64,000 bases of DNA, taken from positions 947,282-1,011,281 of the forward strand of contig NZ_HE997627.1 in assembly GCF_000312385.1 (NCBI RefSeq), read 5' to 3'. The DNA comes from Tsukamurella sp. 1534 (GTDB lineage: Bacteria; Actinomycetota; Actinomycetes; Mycobacteriales; Mycobacteriaceae). Position 1 is the stretch's first letter; every line of letters begins with the position of its first letter. Made by a program: the position numbers and the translations under genes. Positions 8,910-18,012 of the stretch are shown here, in pieces. The notes beneath the pieces were generated by a model that saw nothing but the letters and a program-made list of their open reading frames with translations, ran no database searches and was not told where the DNA came from.

Positions 8910-10304
8910 TTACTTCTCGTCGGCCTCGTCGGTCGACGCGTCGGCGGCGGCCTCCGCCGGGGCCTCGTCGGCCTCGTCCTCGTCCTCGCGGTCGAACAGG
9001 GCCTTGGTGTCGACGGTGTTGCCGTCGGTGTCCACGACCTTGACCTCCTGGACGACGTCCGCGAGGCCCTTGCCCCGTCGGACCTCCTGGAACAGGGCGG
9101 GCAGCTGACCGGCCTGCTGGACCTGCTGGATGAACTCCTGCGGCTGCATGCCGTAGCGCTGCGACTGGAACAGGATGTGCTCCTGCAGCTCCTGCTGGTC
9201 GACCTGGACGTCCTGCGCGTCGGCGATGGCGTCCAGCAGCAGCTGGACCTTGACCTGCTTCTCGGCCGACTCGCGGGCCTGGGTCTCGAACTCCTCGCGG
9301 GTGGTGCCCTGCGCCTTGAGGGCCGTCTCGAGGAGTTCCTCGTTGTGGCCCACCTGGTGCAGCACGTCGTGCACGTTGGAATCGGCCTGCTCCTTGACCA
9401 CGGCCTCGGGCAGCGGGACCTCGACGCTCTCGAGCAGCTTCTCCAGGACGGCGTCGCGGATGTCCGCGGCCTGGCCCAGGCGCTTGTTCTGCTCGACGTT
9501 GCCGCGCAGGTCCTCGCGGAGCTCGTCGACGGTGTCGAACTCGCTGGCCAGCTGGGCGAAGTCGTCGTCGAGCTCGGGCAGCTCGCGCTCCTTGACGGAA
9601 CCGACGGTGACGGTGACCTCGGCCTCCTTGCCGGCGTGCTCACCGGCGACGAGGGTGGTCGGGAAGGTCTTGGACCCGCCGGCCTCGAGACCCACGACGG
9701 CCTCGTCGAGTCCGTCGATGAGGTTGCCGGAACCGACCTCGTGCGAGAGGCCGGAGGTCTTGGCGTCCTCGACGTCCTCGCCGTCGACGGTGGCCGACAG
9801 GTCGATGGTGATGAAGTCGCCCTCCTGGACGGCGCGCTCGACACCCTTGAGAGTGCCGAAGCGGGCGCGGAGGCCCTCGACCTGCTCGTCGACGTCGGCG
9901 TCGGTCACCTCGAGGCTCGGGACCTCGACCTCGATGTCCGAGTACGCGGGCAGCGTGATCTCGGGGCGCACGTCGACCTCGGCCTTGAAGGAGAAGGTCT
10001 CGCCGTACTCGAGCTTGTCGATGTCGATCTCCGGCTGGCCGAGCGCCTTGATCTCGGAGTCGAGCACGGCCTGGCTGTACTTGCCGGGCAGAGCATCGTT
10101 GATCACCTGCGACAGGACCGCGTCGCGGCCGACGCGCGCCTCGATCAGCTTCGCGGGGGCCTTGCCCTTGCGGAAGCCGGGGATGTTCACCTGCTGCGCG
10201 AGCGTCTCGTAGGCGCGATCGAAATCGGGCGCGAGCTCGTCGAAGGGAACCTCGACGCTCAGGCGGACGCGAGTCGGGCTCAGCTGCTCGACGGTGCTCT
10301 TCAC
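8910..10304 (-). CDS. tig: Trigger factor (ribosome-associated chaperone)
   Basis: 464 aa. Three domains: N-terminal ribosome-binding domain with the signature GFRKGKAPA (about 44-52), a middle FKBP-type peptidyl-prolyl isomerase domain (about 150-245, [15 protein letters not shown] and [17 protein letters not shown]), and a helical C-terminal chaperone domain. It ends in an acidic Asp/Glu/Ala tail of ~30 residues. Start is GTG 10304 ([13 protein letters not shown]) with GAGGAGA 5 nt upstream; a longer in-frame extension to 10430 has no site. Upstream of clpP1-clpP2 as in mycobacteria. Confidence 0.97.
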   Translation of the reverse strand: MKSTVEQLSPTRVRLSVEVPFDELAPDFDRAYETLAQQVNIPGFRKGKAPAKLIEARVGRDAVLSQVINDALPGKYSQAVLDSEIKALGQPEIDIDKLEYGETFSFKAEVDVRPEITLPAYSDIEVEVPSLEVTDADVDEQVEGLRARFGTLKGVERAVQEGDFITIDLSATVDGEDVEDAKTSGLSHEVGSGNLIDGLDEAVVGLEAGGSKTFPTTLVAGEHAGKEAEVTVTVGSVKERELPELDDDFAQLASEFDTVDELREDLRGNVEQNKRLGQAADIRDAVLEKLLESVEVPLPEAVVKEQADSNVHDVLHQVGHNEELLETALKAQGTTREEFETQARESAEKQVKVQLLLDAIADAQDVQVDQQELQEHILFQSQRYGMQPQEFIQQVQQAGQLPALFQEVRRGKGLADVVQEVKVVDTDGNTVDTKALFDREDEDEADEAPAEAAADASTDEADEK

Positions 10305-10468
10305 TCGTTCTCCTCGTGGTTGTGATCGGCAGGTGGAGCCGCTCGATGTCGCGGCGACCTGCGGGCAGCACGAGACCCCGTCGGGCCTTCGGCACTCGGA
10401 CCAGCGTAACCGACGGTGCGCCGCCCCCACCTCGACGGGTGGGGCGGCGGAGGACGCCGCGATCGGCG

Positions 10469-10864
10469 ATGATCACAGGCATGGTCGTCATCGGTCTCGT
10501 CTGCGCCGTCGTGGCAGCGCTCGTGCACTGCTTCATCTTCTATCTGGAGTCGATCGCGTGGACCTCGCCGCGGGCGCGCACGACGTTCGGCACCACCGAG
10601 GACACGGCGGAGATCACCCGCTCCCTCGCGTTCAACCAGGGGTTCTACAACCTGTTCCTGGCGATCGCGGTGTTCGCGGGCGTGGCGGTCTTCGGCTGCT
10701 GCCGCGCGGTGGGCGCGACGCTGGTGTTCACGGGCGCCGGATCGATGCTGGCGGCGGCGCTGGTTCTGCTGCTCTCGGACCGATCGAAGGCCCGCGCCGC
10801 GACGGTCCAGGGCTCCGCACCGCTCCTGGCCGTGCTCTTCCTCGCGATCGGTGTGGCGTCCTAG
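10469..10864 (+). CDS. DUF1304 family membrane protein
   Basis: 131 aa, four predicted transmembrane helices (about residues 4-26, 52-73, 78-98, 110-130). The conserved first-helix pattern [11 protein letters not shown] and the loop [10 protein letters not shown] match DUF1304. No biochemical role is known. Two in-frame ATGs (10469 and 10481) are possible; GGAGG lies ~16 nt before the first, so the start is soft. Divergent from tig. Confidence 0.78.
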   Translation: MITGMVVIGLVCAVVAALVHCFIFYLESIAWTSPRARTTFGTTEDTAEITRSLAFNQGFYNLFLAIAVFAGVAVFGCCRAVGATLVFTGAGSMLAAALVLLLSDRSKARAATVQGSAPLLAVLFLAIGVAS

Positions 10865-10873
10865 GCTCGATCC

Positions 10874-11398
10874 ATGACCGTCCAGCTGCGCGCGATGGAA
10901 CGCACCGACCTCCGCTTCGTGCACGGACTCTTCAACGATCGCGCGGTGATGTCGTACTGGTTCGAGGAGCCCTTCGAGGCACTGGCCGAGATGGAGAACA
11001 TCTACGAGCGGCACATTCACGACGAGCGCGAGCGCAGGTTCATCATCGAGTTCGAGGGCTTTCCGGTGGGCCTGGTGGAGCTGGTCGAGATCAACTTCGT
11101 GCACCGGAACTGCGAGTTCCAGATCATCGTGGCACCGTCGGCGCAGGGCCGCGGGTACGCGGGCACGGCCACACGCAAGGCGCTCGACTACGCGTTCCGC
11201 ATCCTCAACCTGCACAAGGTGTACCTGTTCGTGGACGTCGCGAACGAGCGGGCCGGGCACGTCTACGAGAAGTTGGGGTTCATCCAGGAGGGGCTGCTCC
11301 GGGACGAGTTCTTCTCCAACGGCGGCTACCGGGACGCGCGCCTGATGGCGATCTTCCAGAAGGACTTCCTGGCGTCCGACGTGTTCACCGCGGACTGA
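10874..11398 (+). CDS. speG: Spermidine N1/N8-acetyltransferase SpeG
   Basis: 174 aa GNAT enzyme that acetylates spermidine/spermine with acetyl-CoA and so detoxifies excess polyamine. It closely follows the E. coli SpeG pattern along its whole length (SYWFEEPFEA, HIHDERERRFIIE, GLVELVEINFVHR, acetyl-CoA loop QGRGYAG, LNLHKVYLFVD, YEKLGF). A TAGGCT hexamer ends 6 nt before the ATG, suggesting a leaderless transcript of its own, although DUF1304 ends only 9 nt upstream. Confidence 0.9.
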   Translation: MTVQLRAMERTDLRFVHGLFNDRAVMSYWFEEPFEALAEMENIYERHIHDERERRFIIEFEGFPVGLVELVEINFVHRNCEFQIIVAPSAQGRGYAGTATRKALDYAFRILNLHKVYLFVDVANERAGHVYEKLGFIQEGLLRDEFFSNGGYRDARLMAIFQKDFLASDVFTAD

Positions 11399-11489
11399 CC
11401 TCCGGCGACGGCCGCTCCCGCCCCGCGATCCGGCGATGCGCGCGCAAAACCACCGAGCGCAACGGTGTGACCGGTGACACACTCCGGTC

Positions 11490-12764
11490 ATGAGGCCGCA
11501 CATCCGAGATTTCCACGACGACGACCTGGACACGATCGTGCGCATGTGGGAGGCCGCGTACCACCGCGGCACTCCCCCGGTGTACTCGATGGCGGAGGTG
11601 ATCGCGTCGTGCCAGCAGGATCACGCGATGGTGGCGACGGAGGCCGACAGGGTGGTCGCGGTCGCGGTGGCACGGGCGGCGCACGCGCAAGGCTGGATCG
11701 TGTTCTTCGACGTGGCGCCGGATACCGACGGCCGAGTGGCCGGAATGCTGCTCGACGCGCTCGAACGGCGGATGGCCCCGCTCGGCCTCGGCAAGCTGTC
11801 CGTCCTCACCGCGGGGGACGACGATGCGTCGTCCGCGTTGTCGGAGAACGGTTTCGAGATCCGGGACCCCGTCCGCTACCTGGAGCGGCCGATGCCGGTG
11901 CAGCGCCGGGAGTTGGATCTGCTCAAGGAGGTCGGCGGGCGCCTGCTCCCCCGGCACCTGTGGGACCGGGTGAGCGGGATGCGCCGGGAGAAGGAGATGC
12001 TCGAACAACGCCTCGTGACGCCGCTGGCGAAGCCGGCGATGGCAGAACGGTTCGGCGTCATGCCGCCGCACGCGGTGATGCTGTTCGGCCCGCCCGGCAC
12101 CGGGAAGACCACGTTCGCGAAGGCCGTCGCGTCCCGACTCGACTGGCCGTTCGTGGAGCTGTTCCCGTCCCGGCTCGCGGACTCGCCCGGCGGACTGGCG
12201 GGCGCACTGCGGTCGGCGTTCGAATCCATCGCGGCCCTGGAGCACGCGGTCGTGTTCATCGACGAGGTGGAGGAGATCGCCTCGCATCGCCGCGGTGATC
12301 CCCCGTCGCCCACGCAGGGCGTGACCAACGAGCTGCTCAAGCAGGTCGCCGAGTTCCGCGATCAGGAGGGCCGACTCCTGGTGTGCGCCACGAACTTCGT
12401 GCGCGCGCTGGACGAGGCGTTCCTGCGGCACGGACGGTTCGACTACGTGATGCCGATCGGGCTGCCGGACGGCGAAGCACGCGCGGCCATCTGGCGGCGC
12501 TACATCCCGGACACGGTGATCGGCTCGGTGGACCTGGCGGAGCTCGCCGAGGCCAGCGACGGGATGACGCCGGCGGATATCGAGTACGCCGCGCGCCGGG
12601 CATCGCAGGACGCCCTCGCCCGCGCGCTCGACGCCGGGACGGAGGACGGCGGCGACCTCGGTACCGACGATTATCTGACCGCGCTCGCCGCGACGCGGGC
12701 GACGGTCTCCGCCGACGTGGCCTCCGAGTTCTCCGAGGACATCGAGACCTACGCCCGGCTGTGA
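11490..12764 (+). CDS. GNAT-AAA+ ATPase fusion protein
   Basis: 424 aa. Residues ~1-135 form a GNAT-like N-acetyltransferase domain (beginning IRDFHDDDLDTIVRMWEAAY, ending NGFEIRDPVRYLERP); the acetyl-CoA loop is poor. Residues ~165-400 are a AAA+ ATPase: Walker A GPPGTGKTT at 200-208, Walker B VVFIDEV at 244-250, sensor-1 VCATN, arginine finger candidate RHGRFDYV, and the lid helix TPADIEYAARRA. The ATPase part resembles the proteasomal/FtsH/CDC48 type more than DNA-repair types. Partner and substrate are unknown. Monocistronic by appearance, 91 nt after speG, itself also an acetyltransferase. Confidence 0.8.
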   Translation: MRPHIRDFHDDDLDTIVRMWEAAYHRGTPPVYSMAEVIASCQQDHAMVATEADRVVAVAVARAAHAQGWIVFFDVAPDTDGRVAGMLLDALERRMAPLGLGKLSVLTAGDDDASSALSENGFEIRDPVRYLERPMPVQRRELDLLKEVGGRLLPRHLWDRVSGMRREKEMLEQRLVTPLAKPAMAERFGVMPPHAVMLFGPPGTGKTTFAKAVASRLDWPFVELFPSRLADSPGGLAGALRSAFESIAALEHAVVFIDEVEEIASHRRGDPPSPTQGVTNELLKQVAEFRDQEGRLLVCATNFVRALDEAFLRHGRFDYVMPIGLPDGEARAAIWRRYIPDTVIGSVDLAELAEASDGMTPADIEYAARRASQDALARALDAGTEDGGDLGTDDYLTALAATRATVSADVASEFSEDIETYARL

Positions 12765-12859
12765 CCGCGATCCGGTCGGCGGAGCGCTGAGAGCGGACGC
12801 AGGATTCACGGCGAGCGCAACGGGTGACGCGCCGCCCGGCGGCGCCTACCTTCCGATCG

Positions 12860-14179
12860 GTGAGTACCGCCACCGTCGAACCCGTTCCCGCCGCCCACGG
12901 CCCGGACCGCACGCAGCTGCGCCGGGTGATCGCTGCGTCCCTGCTGGGTACCACGGTGGAGTGGTACGACTTCTTCCTCTACTCCACCGCTGCGTCACTG
13001 GTGTTCAACAAGCTGTTCTTCCCCGACACCAGCTCGTTCGTGGGCACCATGCTGAGCTTCGTGACGTTCGCCGTTGGATTCGTGATGCGGCCCGTCGGCG
13101 GGTTGGTGTTCGGCCACATCGGTGACCGGATCGGCCGCCGCCGGACCCTGGCGCTGACGATGGTCCTCATGGGCGTGGCGACGGCACTGATGGGTGCGCT
13201 GCCGACGGCGGCGCAGGTGGGACTGCTGGCCCCGATCCTGCTGCTGCTCCTGCGAATCCTGCAGGGGTTCGCCCTCGGCGGCGAGTGGGCGGGCGCCGTA
13301 CTGCTCGCGGTCGAACACGCGCCGGAGGGGCGCAAGGGCCGGTTCGGGGCCGTCCCGCAGGTGGGGCTCGCGCTCGGCCTGGGGCTCGGAACGGCCGTGT
13401 TCGCGCTCCTGCAAACGGTTTTCGACGATGACCAGTTCCTCCGGTTCGGCTGGCGGATCGCGTTCGCGGTCTCGATCGTGCTGGTGATCATCGGTGTGGT
13501 GGTGCGCCTCGCGGTGGACGAGACGCCGGCGTTCGTCGCGGCGCGGCGCACGCTCGACACCACCCGTGCTCCCCTGCGCCAGCTCCTGTCGGATGCCACG
13601 TTGCGCCGCAACACGATCGCGGGATGCCTCGCGCGGTGGGCCGAGGGCAGCGCGTTCAACACGTGGGGCGTCTTCGCGATCACCTACGCAACGGCGACAC
13701 TCGCCATGAACAAGGTGGACGTGCTGCTGGCGGTCACGGCGGCCGCCCTGGTGATGGCGGTGGTGATCCCGTTCGCCGGTGCCCTGGTGGACCGGTACGG
13801 AGCGGGGCTGATCTACGGGATCGGCGTCAGCCTCTACGGCCTGGCGGTGTTCCCCGTGTTCGCGTTGTTCGGAACGGCGTCGATCGTGTGGTTCACGGTA
13901 GGTCTCATCGTGGTGTTCGGCCTGATCCACGGGGTCTTCTACGCGGCGCAGGGCACGTTCTTCGCGAGTCTGTTCCCCACCGAGGTGCGGTACACCGGAC
14001 TGTCGGTGGTCTACCAGTTCTCGGGCATCTACGCCTCGGGACTCACTCCCCTCATCCTCACCGCGCTCATCCACGGGGCCGACGGTGCGCCGTGGACCGC
14101 GGCCGCGTACCTGGTCGCGACGGCTCTGATCTCCCTGGCGGCGACGGCGTGGATCCGCCGGGTGACCGGCTTCCCCTGA
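12860..14179 (+). CDS. MHS-family MFS transporter
   Basis: 439 aa, 12 predicted helices. Metabolite:H+ symporter (MHS) signatures: SLLGTTVEWYDFFLYSTAA in helix 1, GHIGDRIGRRRTL in loop 2-3, and RILQGFALGGEWAGAVLLAVEHAP in helix 4, as in ShiA/ProP/KgtP. Substrate (a carboxylate, betaine or proline-like solute) cannot be told. GTG 12860 preferred: a TACCTT hexamer ends 7 nt before it, fitting a leaderless transcript. An in-frame GTG at 12824 also exists. The next small gene starts 2 nt after the stop. Confidence 0.86.
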   Translation: MSTATVEPVPAAHGPDRTQLRRVIAASLLGTTVEWYDFFLYSTAASLVFNKLFFPDTSSFVGTMLSFVTFAVGFVMRPVGGLVFGHIGDRIGRRRTLALTMVLMGVATALMGALPTAAQVGLLAPILLLLLRILQGFALGGEWAGAVLLAVEHAPEGRKGRFGAVPQVGLALGLGLGTAVFALLQTVFDDDQFLRFGWRIAFAVSIVLVIIGVVVRLAVDETPAFVAARRTLDTTRAPLRQLLSDATLRRNTIAGCLARWAEGSAFNTWGVFAITYATATLAMNKVDVLLAVTAAALVMAVVIPFAGALVDRYGAGLIYGIGVSLYGLAVFPVFALFGTASIVWFTVGLIVVFGLIHGVFYAAQGTFFASLFPTEVRYTGLSVVYQFSGIYASGLTPLILTALIHGADGAPWTAAAYLVATALISLAATAWIRRVTGFP

Positions 14180-14181
14180 AG

Positions 14182-14454
14182 GTGAGGAAGCGATTCCTGT
14201 ACGCGCTCTTCGCGATCGACGTCGTCATGGCGGTCGCCTCGAAGACCGTCGAGTACACCGGCGTCCTCGAAGGGCACCGGGTGGCGAACGATCTGCTGAC
14301 CGGAGTGATGTTCTCGATCTCCATCGAGTTGTTCGGCGCCGCCACCGTGGCGTTCCTGCTGGAGTTGGTGTTCGAGAAGCGGATTCAGCGCAATCAAGCA
14401 CTGGTGAGGTCCCTGATGGCGAGCGCGGCGCGGAACGGGGATCGCGGCGACTGA
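14182..14454 (+). CDS. Small two-helix membrane protein
   Basis: 90 aa, GTG start 2 nt after the MHS transporter stop, so translationally linked to it. Two hydrophobic segments (about 5-22 FLYALFAIDVVMAVAS and 42-66 MFSISIELFGAATVAFLLELVF) are followed by a basic C-terminus. I do not recognise a family. It might be an accessory protein of the transporter, by position only. Confidence 0.6.
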   Translation: MRKRFLYALFAIDVVMAVASKTVEYTGVLEGHRVANDLLTGVMFSISIELFGAATVAFLLELVFEKRIQRNQALVRSLMASAARNGDRGD

Positions 14455-14495
14455 CGCGGTCGTGCCCTTCCCCCTCTCAATCTACAGCTCACCCC

Positions 14496-14514
14496 GGGGC
14501 TTGCCGCAAGGCCC
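14496..14514 (+). promoter_or_regulatory. Rifamycin-associated element (RAE) upstream of rph
   Basis: GGGGCTTGCCGCAAGGCCC, a 19-bp near-palindrome embedded in a longer inverted repeat (CACCCCGGG ... CCCGGGGTG, 14490-14520). It matches, with one central base different as I remember it, the RAE found upstream of rifamycin-inactivating genes (rph, arr, helR) in actinomycetes. CAGAAT at 14525-14530 may be the -10, which would put the RAE over the -35 region. The rph start codon is 87 nt downstream. Confidence 0.85.
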
Positions 14515-14600
14515 GGGGTGTGCGGCAGAATCCTTCGCCTGAGCCGGGGACCTGCGCATTCGCGCAGCCGGTCGGGCTCGGAGCGGCGAAAGGCGGATGG

Positions 14601-17195
14601 ATGGGCGACTACGTACTCGGCTTCGACGAGGTCGATCGGACACGGATCGGAGAAGTCGGCGGCAAGGGCGCGCACCTGGGCGAGCTGTCGCGGATCGAGG
14701 GCGTAGACGTGCCTGCCGGATTCTGCGTGACCACCGGAGCCTTCGAGCGGGCGGTGAGTGGAGCACCGTCGGTCGCCGACCTCCTGAGGGAGCAGGAAGG
14801 GCTCGGCCCCGGAAATCGGGACGCGGTCCGCGCATGGAGCGCGGAGCTGCGCCGGGCCGTCGAGGCCGCGCCGGTGCCGGACGAGGTGGCCGCGGAAATA
14901 GCGGACGCGCTCGCCGGCCTGGGGACGGGCACCGCCTGCGCGGTGCGCTCGAGCGCGACGGCCGAGGATCTCCCGGGCGCGTCGTTCGCCGGCCAGCAGG
15001 ACACGTACCTCAACGTCACCGGCGCGGACGCGGTGCTCGCCCACATCCGACGGTGCTGGGCCTCGATGTTCAGCGACCGCGCGGTGGCGTACCGGGAACG
15101 GAACGGCTTCCGCCACGATCGTGTCCGCATGGCCGTCGTGGTGCAGCGCATGGTGTTTCCGGACGCCTCCGGCGTGGTCTTCACGGCCGATCCGGTCACG
15201 TCGAACCGGCGGGTCGCATCGGTGGAGGCGACCTACGGCCTCGGCGAGGCGCTAGTGTCGGGTCTGGTGAACACGGACCGCTACGCCGTGCGCGACGGGG
15301 AGGTCGTCGCGTCGTCGATCGCGGACAAGACGGTCGCATTGGACGCGGCCCCGGGGGGCGGCACGCGCGAGCGGGCGGTCCGCCCGGACGAGCAGCGGCG
15401 CGCGGTTCTCACCGACGACGAGGCGGTGCGCCTGGTCGCGCTGGCGCGGCGCATCGAGGAGCATTTCGGCCGGCCGCAGGACGTCGAATGGTGCCTCAGC
15501 GCAGGCGCGTTCCAGATCGTCCAGAGCCGGCCGATCACCACGCTGTTCCCCGTGCCGGAGACCGACGACGGCGACAACCACGTGTTCCTGTCCGTGGGGC
15601 ACCAGCAGATGATGACCGACGCGATGACTCCGCTCGGCATCTCGTTCTGGCAACTGACCACGTTCAAGCCGATGCGCGAGGCGGGCGGGCGGCTGTTCGT
15701 GGACGCGACGCCGATGCTCGCGAAGGCGGAGACCCGCGCTCAGTTCCTCACGTTGTCTGCCACGCAGGACCCGCTCACGGCGGACGCGCTGAACACCGTG
15801 CTCGGGCGCGACGGCTTCCTGCCCGCACCGCGCGAGGACGACGACGTCCCGCCGGTACCGGGCGGTTCTCCGGTCACGATCGAGACCGATCCCGCGATAC
15901 CGGCCGCGCTCATCGAACGGGTCGAGAAGTCCATCGCCGCAGCGGAGTCCGCGATCGCCGGGAAATCCGGGCCGGAGCTGTTCGAGTTCCTCCTCGCGGA
16001 TGTCGTGGAGTGCCGGGCGCGGCTGTTCGACCCGGAGAGCACGCCGGCGATCATGGCCGGAATGCAGGCGGCGTGGTGGCTCAACGACAACCTGCAGGAG
16101 TGGCTGGGCGAGCGGAATCCGGCGGATACTCTCTCGCTCTCCGTGCCCAACAACGTGACCGCCGAGATGGGGCTGGCGCTGCTCGACGTCGCGGACGCCG
16201 TCCGGCCGCATCCCGAGGTGATCGCCCACCTCGACCGCGCCACCGGCGACGGATTCCTCGACGAATTGTCCTCCCTCCCCGGCGGTACGGAAGCGCGCGA
16301 CGCGATCGTCGGGTACCTGGATCGTTACGGGATGCGGTGCGTGGGCGAGATCGACATCACCCGGCCGCGGTGGGCCGAGCACCCCACCGCCGTGCTGCCG
16401 ATGATCCTCTCGAACGTGCGGAACTTCGAGCACGGCGCCGGCGCGCGGCGGTTCGAGGAGGGCCGGCGCGAGGCGGAGGAGAAGGAACAGGACATACTGC
16501 GGCGCCTCCGATCCCAGCCGGACGGCGAACAGCGGGCGACGGAGACGGCGCGGATGATCGAGCGCCTCAGGACCTTCGCCGGGTATCGCGAGTTCCCCAA
16601 GTTCGGGATGATCAGCCGGTACTGGGTGTACAAGAAGGCGCTGCTGGCGGAGGCGGAACGCCTGGTACGAGACGGCGCGATCGATGCGGTCGAGGACGCC
16701 TACTTCCTGCGGATCCAGGAGCTGCAGGAAGTCGCCCGCACCGGGGTGGCCGATCGTGAACTGATCCGCCGGCGGCGCGAGGAGTTCGCCGGGTTCCAGA
16801 GGCTGACCCCGCCGCGGGTCCTCACCTCCGACGGCGAGGCCCTCTCCGGCAGCTATCGTCGCGACGACGTGCCCGACGGTGCCCTCGTGGGCCTGCCCGT
16901 CTCCCCCGGCGTCGTCGAGGGCCGGGCGCGCGTGATCCTGGACGTCGCGGACGCCGAGCTGGACCCCGGCGACATCCTGGTGACCGCGTACACCGACCCC
17001 AGTTGGTCTCCCTTGTTCGTCGCCATCGGCGGATTGGTCACCGAGGTGGGCGGCCAGATGACGCACGGAGCCGTGATCGCCCGTGAGTACGGCCTCCCCG
17101 CCGTTGTCGGGGTCGCCGACGCCACCCGCGTGATCGAGGATGGGTGGACCATCCGCATCGACGGCACCGACGGCACGGTCGAGATCCTCGGCTAG
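14601..17195 (+). CDS. rph: Rifamycin phosphotransferase (rifampin-inactivating)
   Basis: 864 aa, the length of Listeria/actinomycete Rph. The enzyme transfers the beta-phosphate of ATP to the C21 hydroxyl of rifamycins through a swivelling phosphohistidine. N-terminal ATP-grasp/PPDK-like domain (about 1-320: VGGKGAHLGEL, AVRSSATAEDLPGASFAGQQDT, FQIVQSRPITT), middle rifamycin-binding domain starting at the family marker SVGHQQMMTDAMTPLG, and a C-terminal His domain with GGQMTHGAVIAREYGLPAVV in which H822 is the phospho-carrier. ATG 14601 has AAAGGCGG upstream. A RAE lies upstream, which argues for Rph rather than PEP synthase. Overlaps folD by 4 nt, convergently. Confidence 0.93.
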   Translation: MGDYVLGFDEVDRTRIGEVGGKGAHLGELSRIEGVDVPAGFCVTTGAFERAVSGAPSVADLLREQEGLGPGNRDAVRAWSAELRRAVEAAPVPDEVAAEIADALAGLGTGTACAVRSSATAEDLPGASFAGQQDTYLNVTGADAVLAHIRRCWASMFSDRAVAYRERNGFRHDRVRMAVVVQRMVFPDASGVVFTADPVTSNRRVASVEATYGLGEALVSGLVNTDRYAVRDGEVVASSIADKTVALDAAPGGGTRERAVRPDEQRRAVLTDDEAVRLVALARRIEEHFGRPQDVEWCLSAGAFQIVQSRPITTLFPVPETDDGDNHVFLSVGHQQMMTDAMTPLGISFWQLTTFKPMREAGGRLFVDATPMLAKAETRAQFLTLSATQDPLTADALNTVLGRDGFLPAPREDDDVPPVPGGSPVTIETDPAIPAALIERVEKSIAAAESAIAGKSGPELFEFLLADVVECRARLFDPESTPAIMAGMQAAWWLNDNLQEWLGERNPADTLSLSVPNNVTAEMGLALLDVADAVRPHPEVIAHLDRATGDGFLDELSSLPGGTEARDAIVGYLDRYGMRCVGEIDITRPRWAEHPTAVLPMILSNVRNFEHGAGARRFEEGRREAEEKEQDILRRLRSQPDGEQRATETARMIERLRTFAGYREFPKFGMISRYWVYKKALLAEAERLVRDGAIDAVEDAYFLRIQELQEVARTGVADRELIRRRREEFAGFQRLTPPRVLTSDGEALSGSYRRDDVPDGALVGLPVSPGVVEGRARVILDVADAELDPGDILVTAYTDPSWSPLFVAIGGLVTEVGGQMTHGAVIAREYGLPAVVGVADATRVIEDGWTIRIDGTDGTVEILG

Positions 17196-18007
17196 GACGA
17201 AGTCTCGGCCGCGTCCACGGTCTGGGACAGCAACACCGCGATCGTCATCGGACCCACGCCACCGGGCACCGGGGTGAATGCGCCCGCGACGTCATGGACT
17301 TCGGGCGCAACATCCCCCGGCGTGAATCCCGCGTCGACCACGGTGGCGCCTGGCTTGATCATGTCTCCGGTGATCAGCCCGGGCCTCCCCGCGGCGGCGA
17401 TCACGATGTCGGCTCGACGTGTGTGCGCGCCGAGGTCGACCGTTCGGGAGTGGCAGACCGTGACCGTCGCATCGCGCTGCGTCAGCATCGCTGCGAGTGG
17501 TTTGCCGAGGATCGAGGAACGGCCGACGACAGCCACGTCGGCGCCCGCCATGGCGATCGCGTAATGATCGATGAGCCGCACGATCCCGGCCGGCGTGCAG
17601 CTGCGGTGACCGGGCCGTCCCAGGGCGGCCGCGGCGAAGGAAGCCGCGCTCGTTCCGTCGACGTCCTTCTGAATCGGCACCGCGTCGAACGCGCGTCGTT
17701 CGTCGATCTGTGGGGGCAGCGGATGCTGGAGCAGGATGCCGTGAACCCGGGGGTCCGCACCGAGTTCGCCCAGGACGGCGACGAGTTCGTCGGTCCCCGT
17801 CTCGGCCGACAGGTGCACGTGACGCGACGCCAATCCGTATTGTGCGCAGCGTCGTTGCTTCATCTGAACGTACTTGGCGGAACCGGGATCGTCTCCGACG
17901 AGGACGGTGGCGAGCGTCGGGGTCATGGAGAGGACCGCGGCCCGCGCGGCGGTCTGCCGGTTGATTTCGGCGGCGAGGTCGGTTCCGGACAACGATATCG
18001 GTGACAT
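17192..18007 (-). CDS. folD: Bifunctional methylene-THF dehydrogenase/cyclohydrolase FolD
   Basis: 271 aa, slightly short for the family. Interconverts 5,10-methylene-THF, methenyl-THF and 10-formyl-THF. Signatures: Y46-x3-K50 (KYVQMKQ) with catalytic Lys, GILLQHPLPPQID, the NADP motif VVGRSSILGKPLA, and the C-terminal PVPGGVGPMT. ATG 18007 has a perfect AGGAGG 5 nt upstream that can be trapped by the riboswitch hairpin. Actinobacteria often carry another folD elsewhere; this riboswitch-controlled copy may be the stress-induced one (inference). Confidence 0.94.
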   Translation of the reverse strand: MSPISLSGTDLAAEINRQTAARAAVLSMTPTLATVLVGDDPGSAKYVQMKQRRCAQYGLASRHVHLSAETGTDELVAVLGELGADPRVHGILLQHPLPPQIDERRAFDAVPIQKDVDGTSAASFAAAALGRPGHRSCTPAGIVRLIDHYAIAMAGADVAVVGRSSILGKPLAAMLTQRDATVTVCHSRTVDLGAHTRRADIVIAAAGRPGLITGDMIKPGATVVDAGFTPGDVAPEVHDVAGAFTPVPGGVGPMTIAVLLSQTVDAAETSS

Positions 18008-18012
18008 GCGTG

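Noticed and set aside
9177-10325. 382-aa open frame on the plus strand
   Set aside because: Antisense of tig; Leu/Val/Asp-rich repetitive translation with no family features.
14490-14520. Palindrome read as a terminator of the small membrane-protein gene
   Set aside because: No U-tract, and its core matches the rifamycin-associated element upstream of rph. Some terminating effect cannot be excluded.
14601-17195. PEP synthase or pyruvate phosphate dikinase
   Set aside because: The middle domain has the Rph marker HQQMMTDAMTPLG in place of the PEP/pyruvate barrel, and a RAE is upstream.
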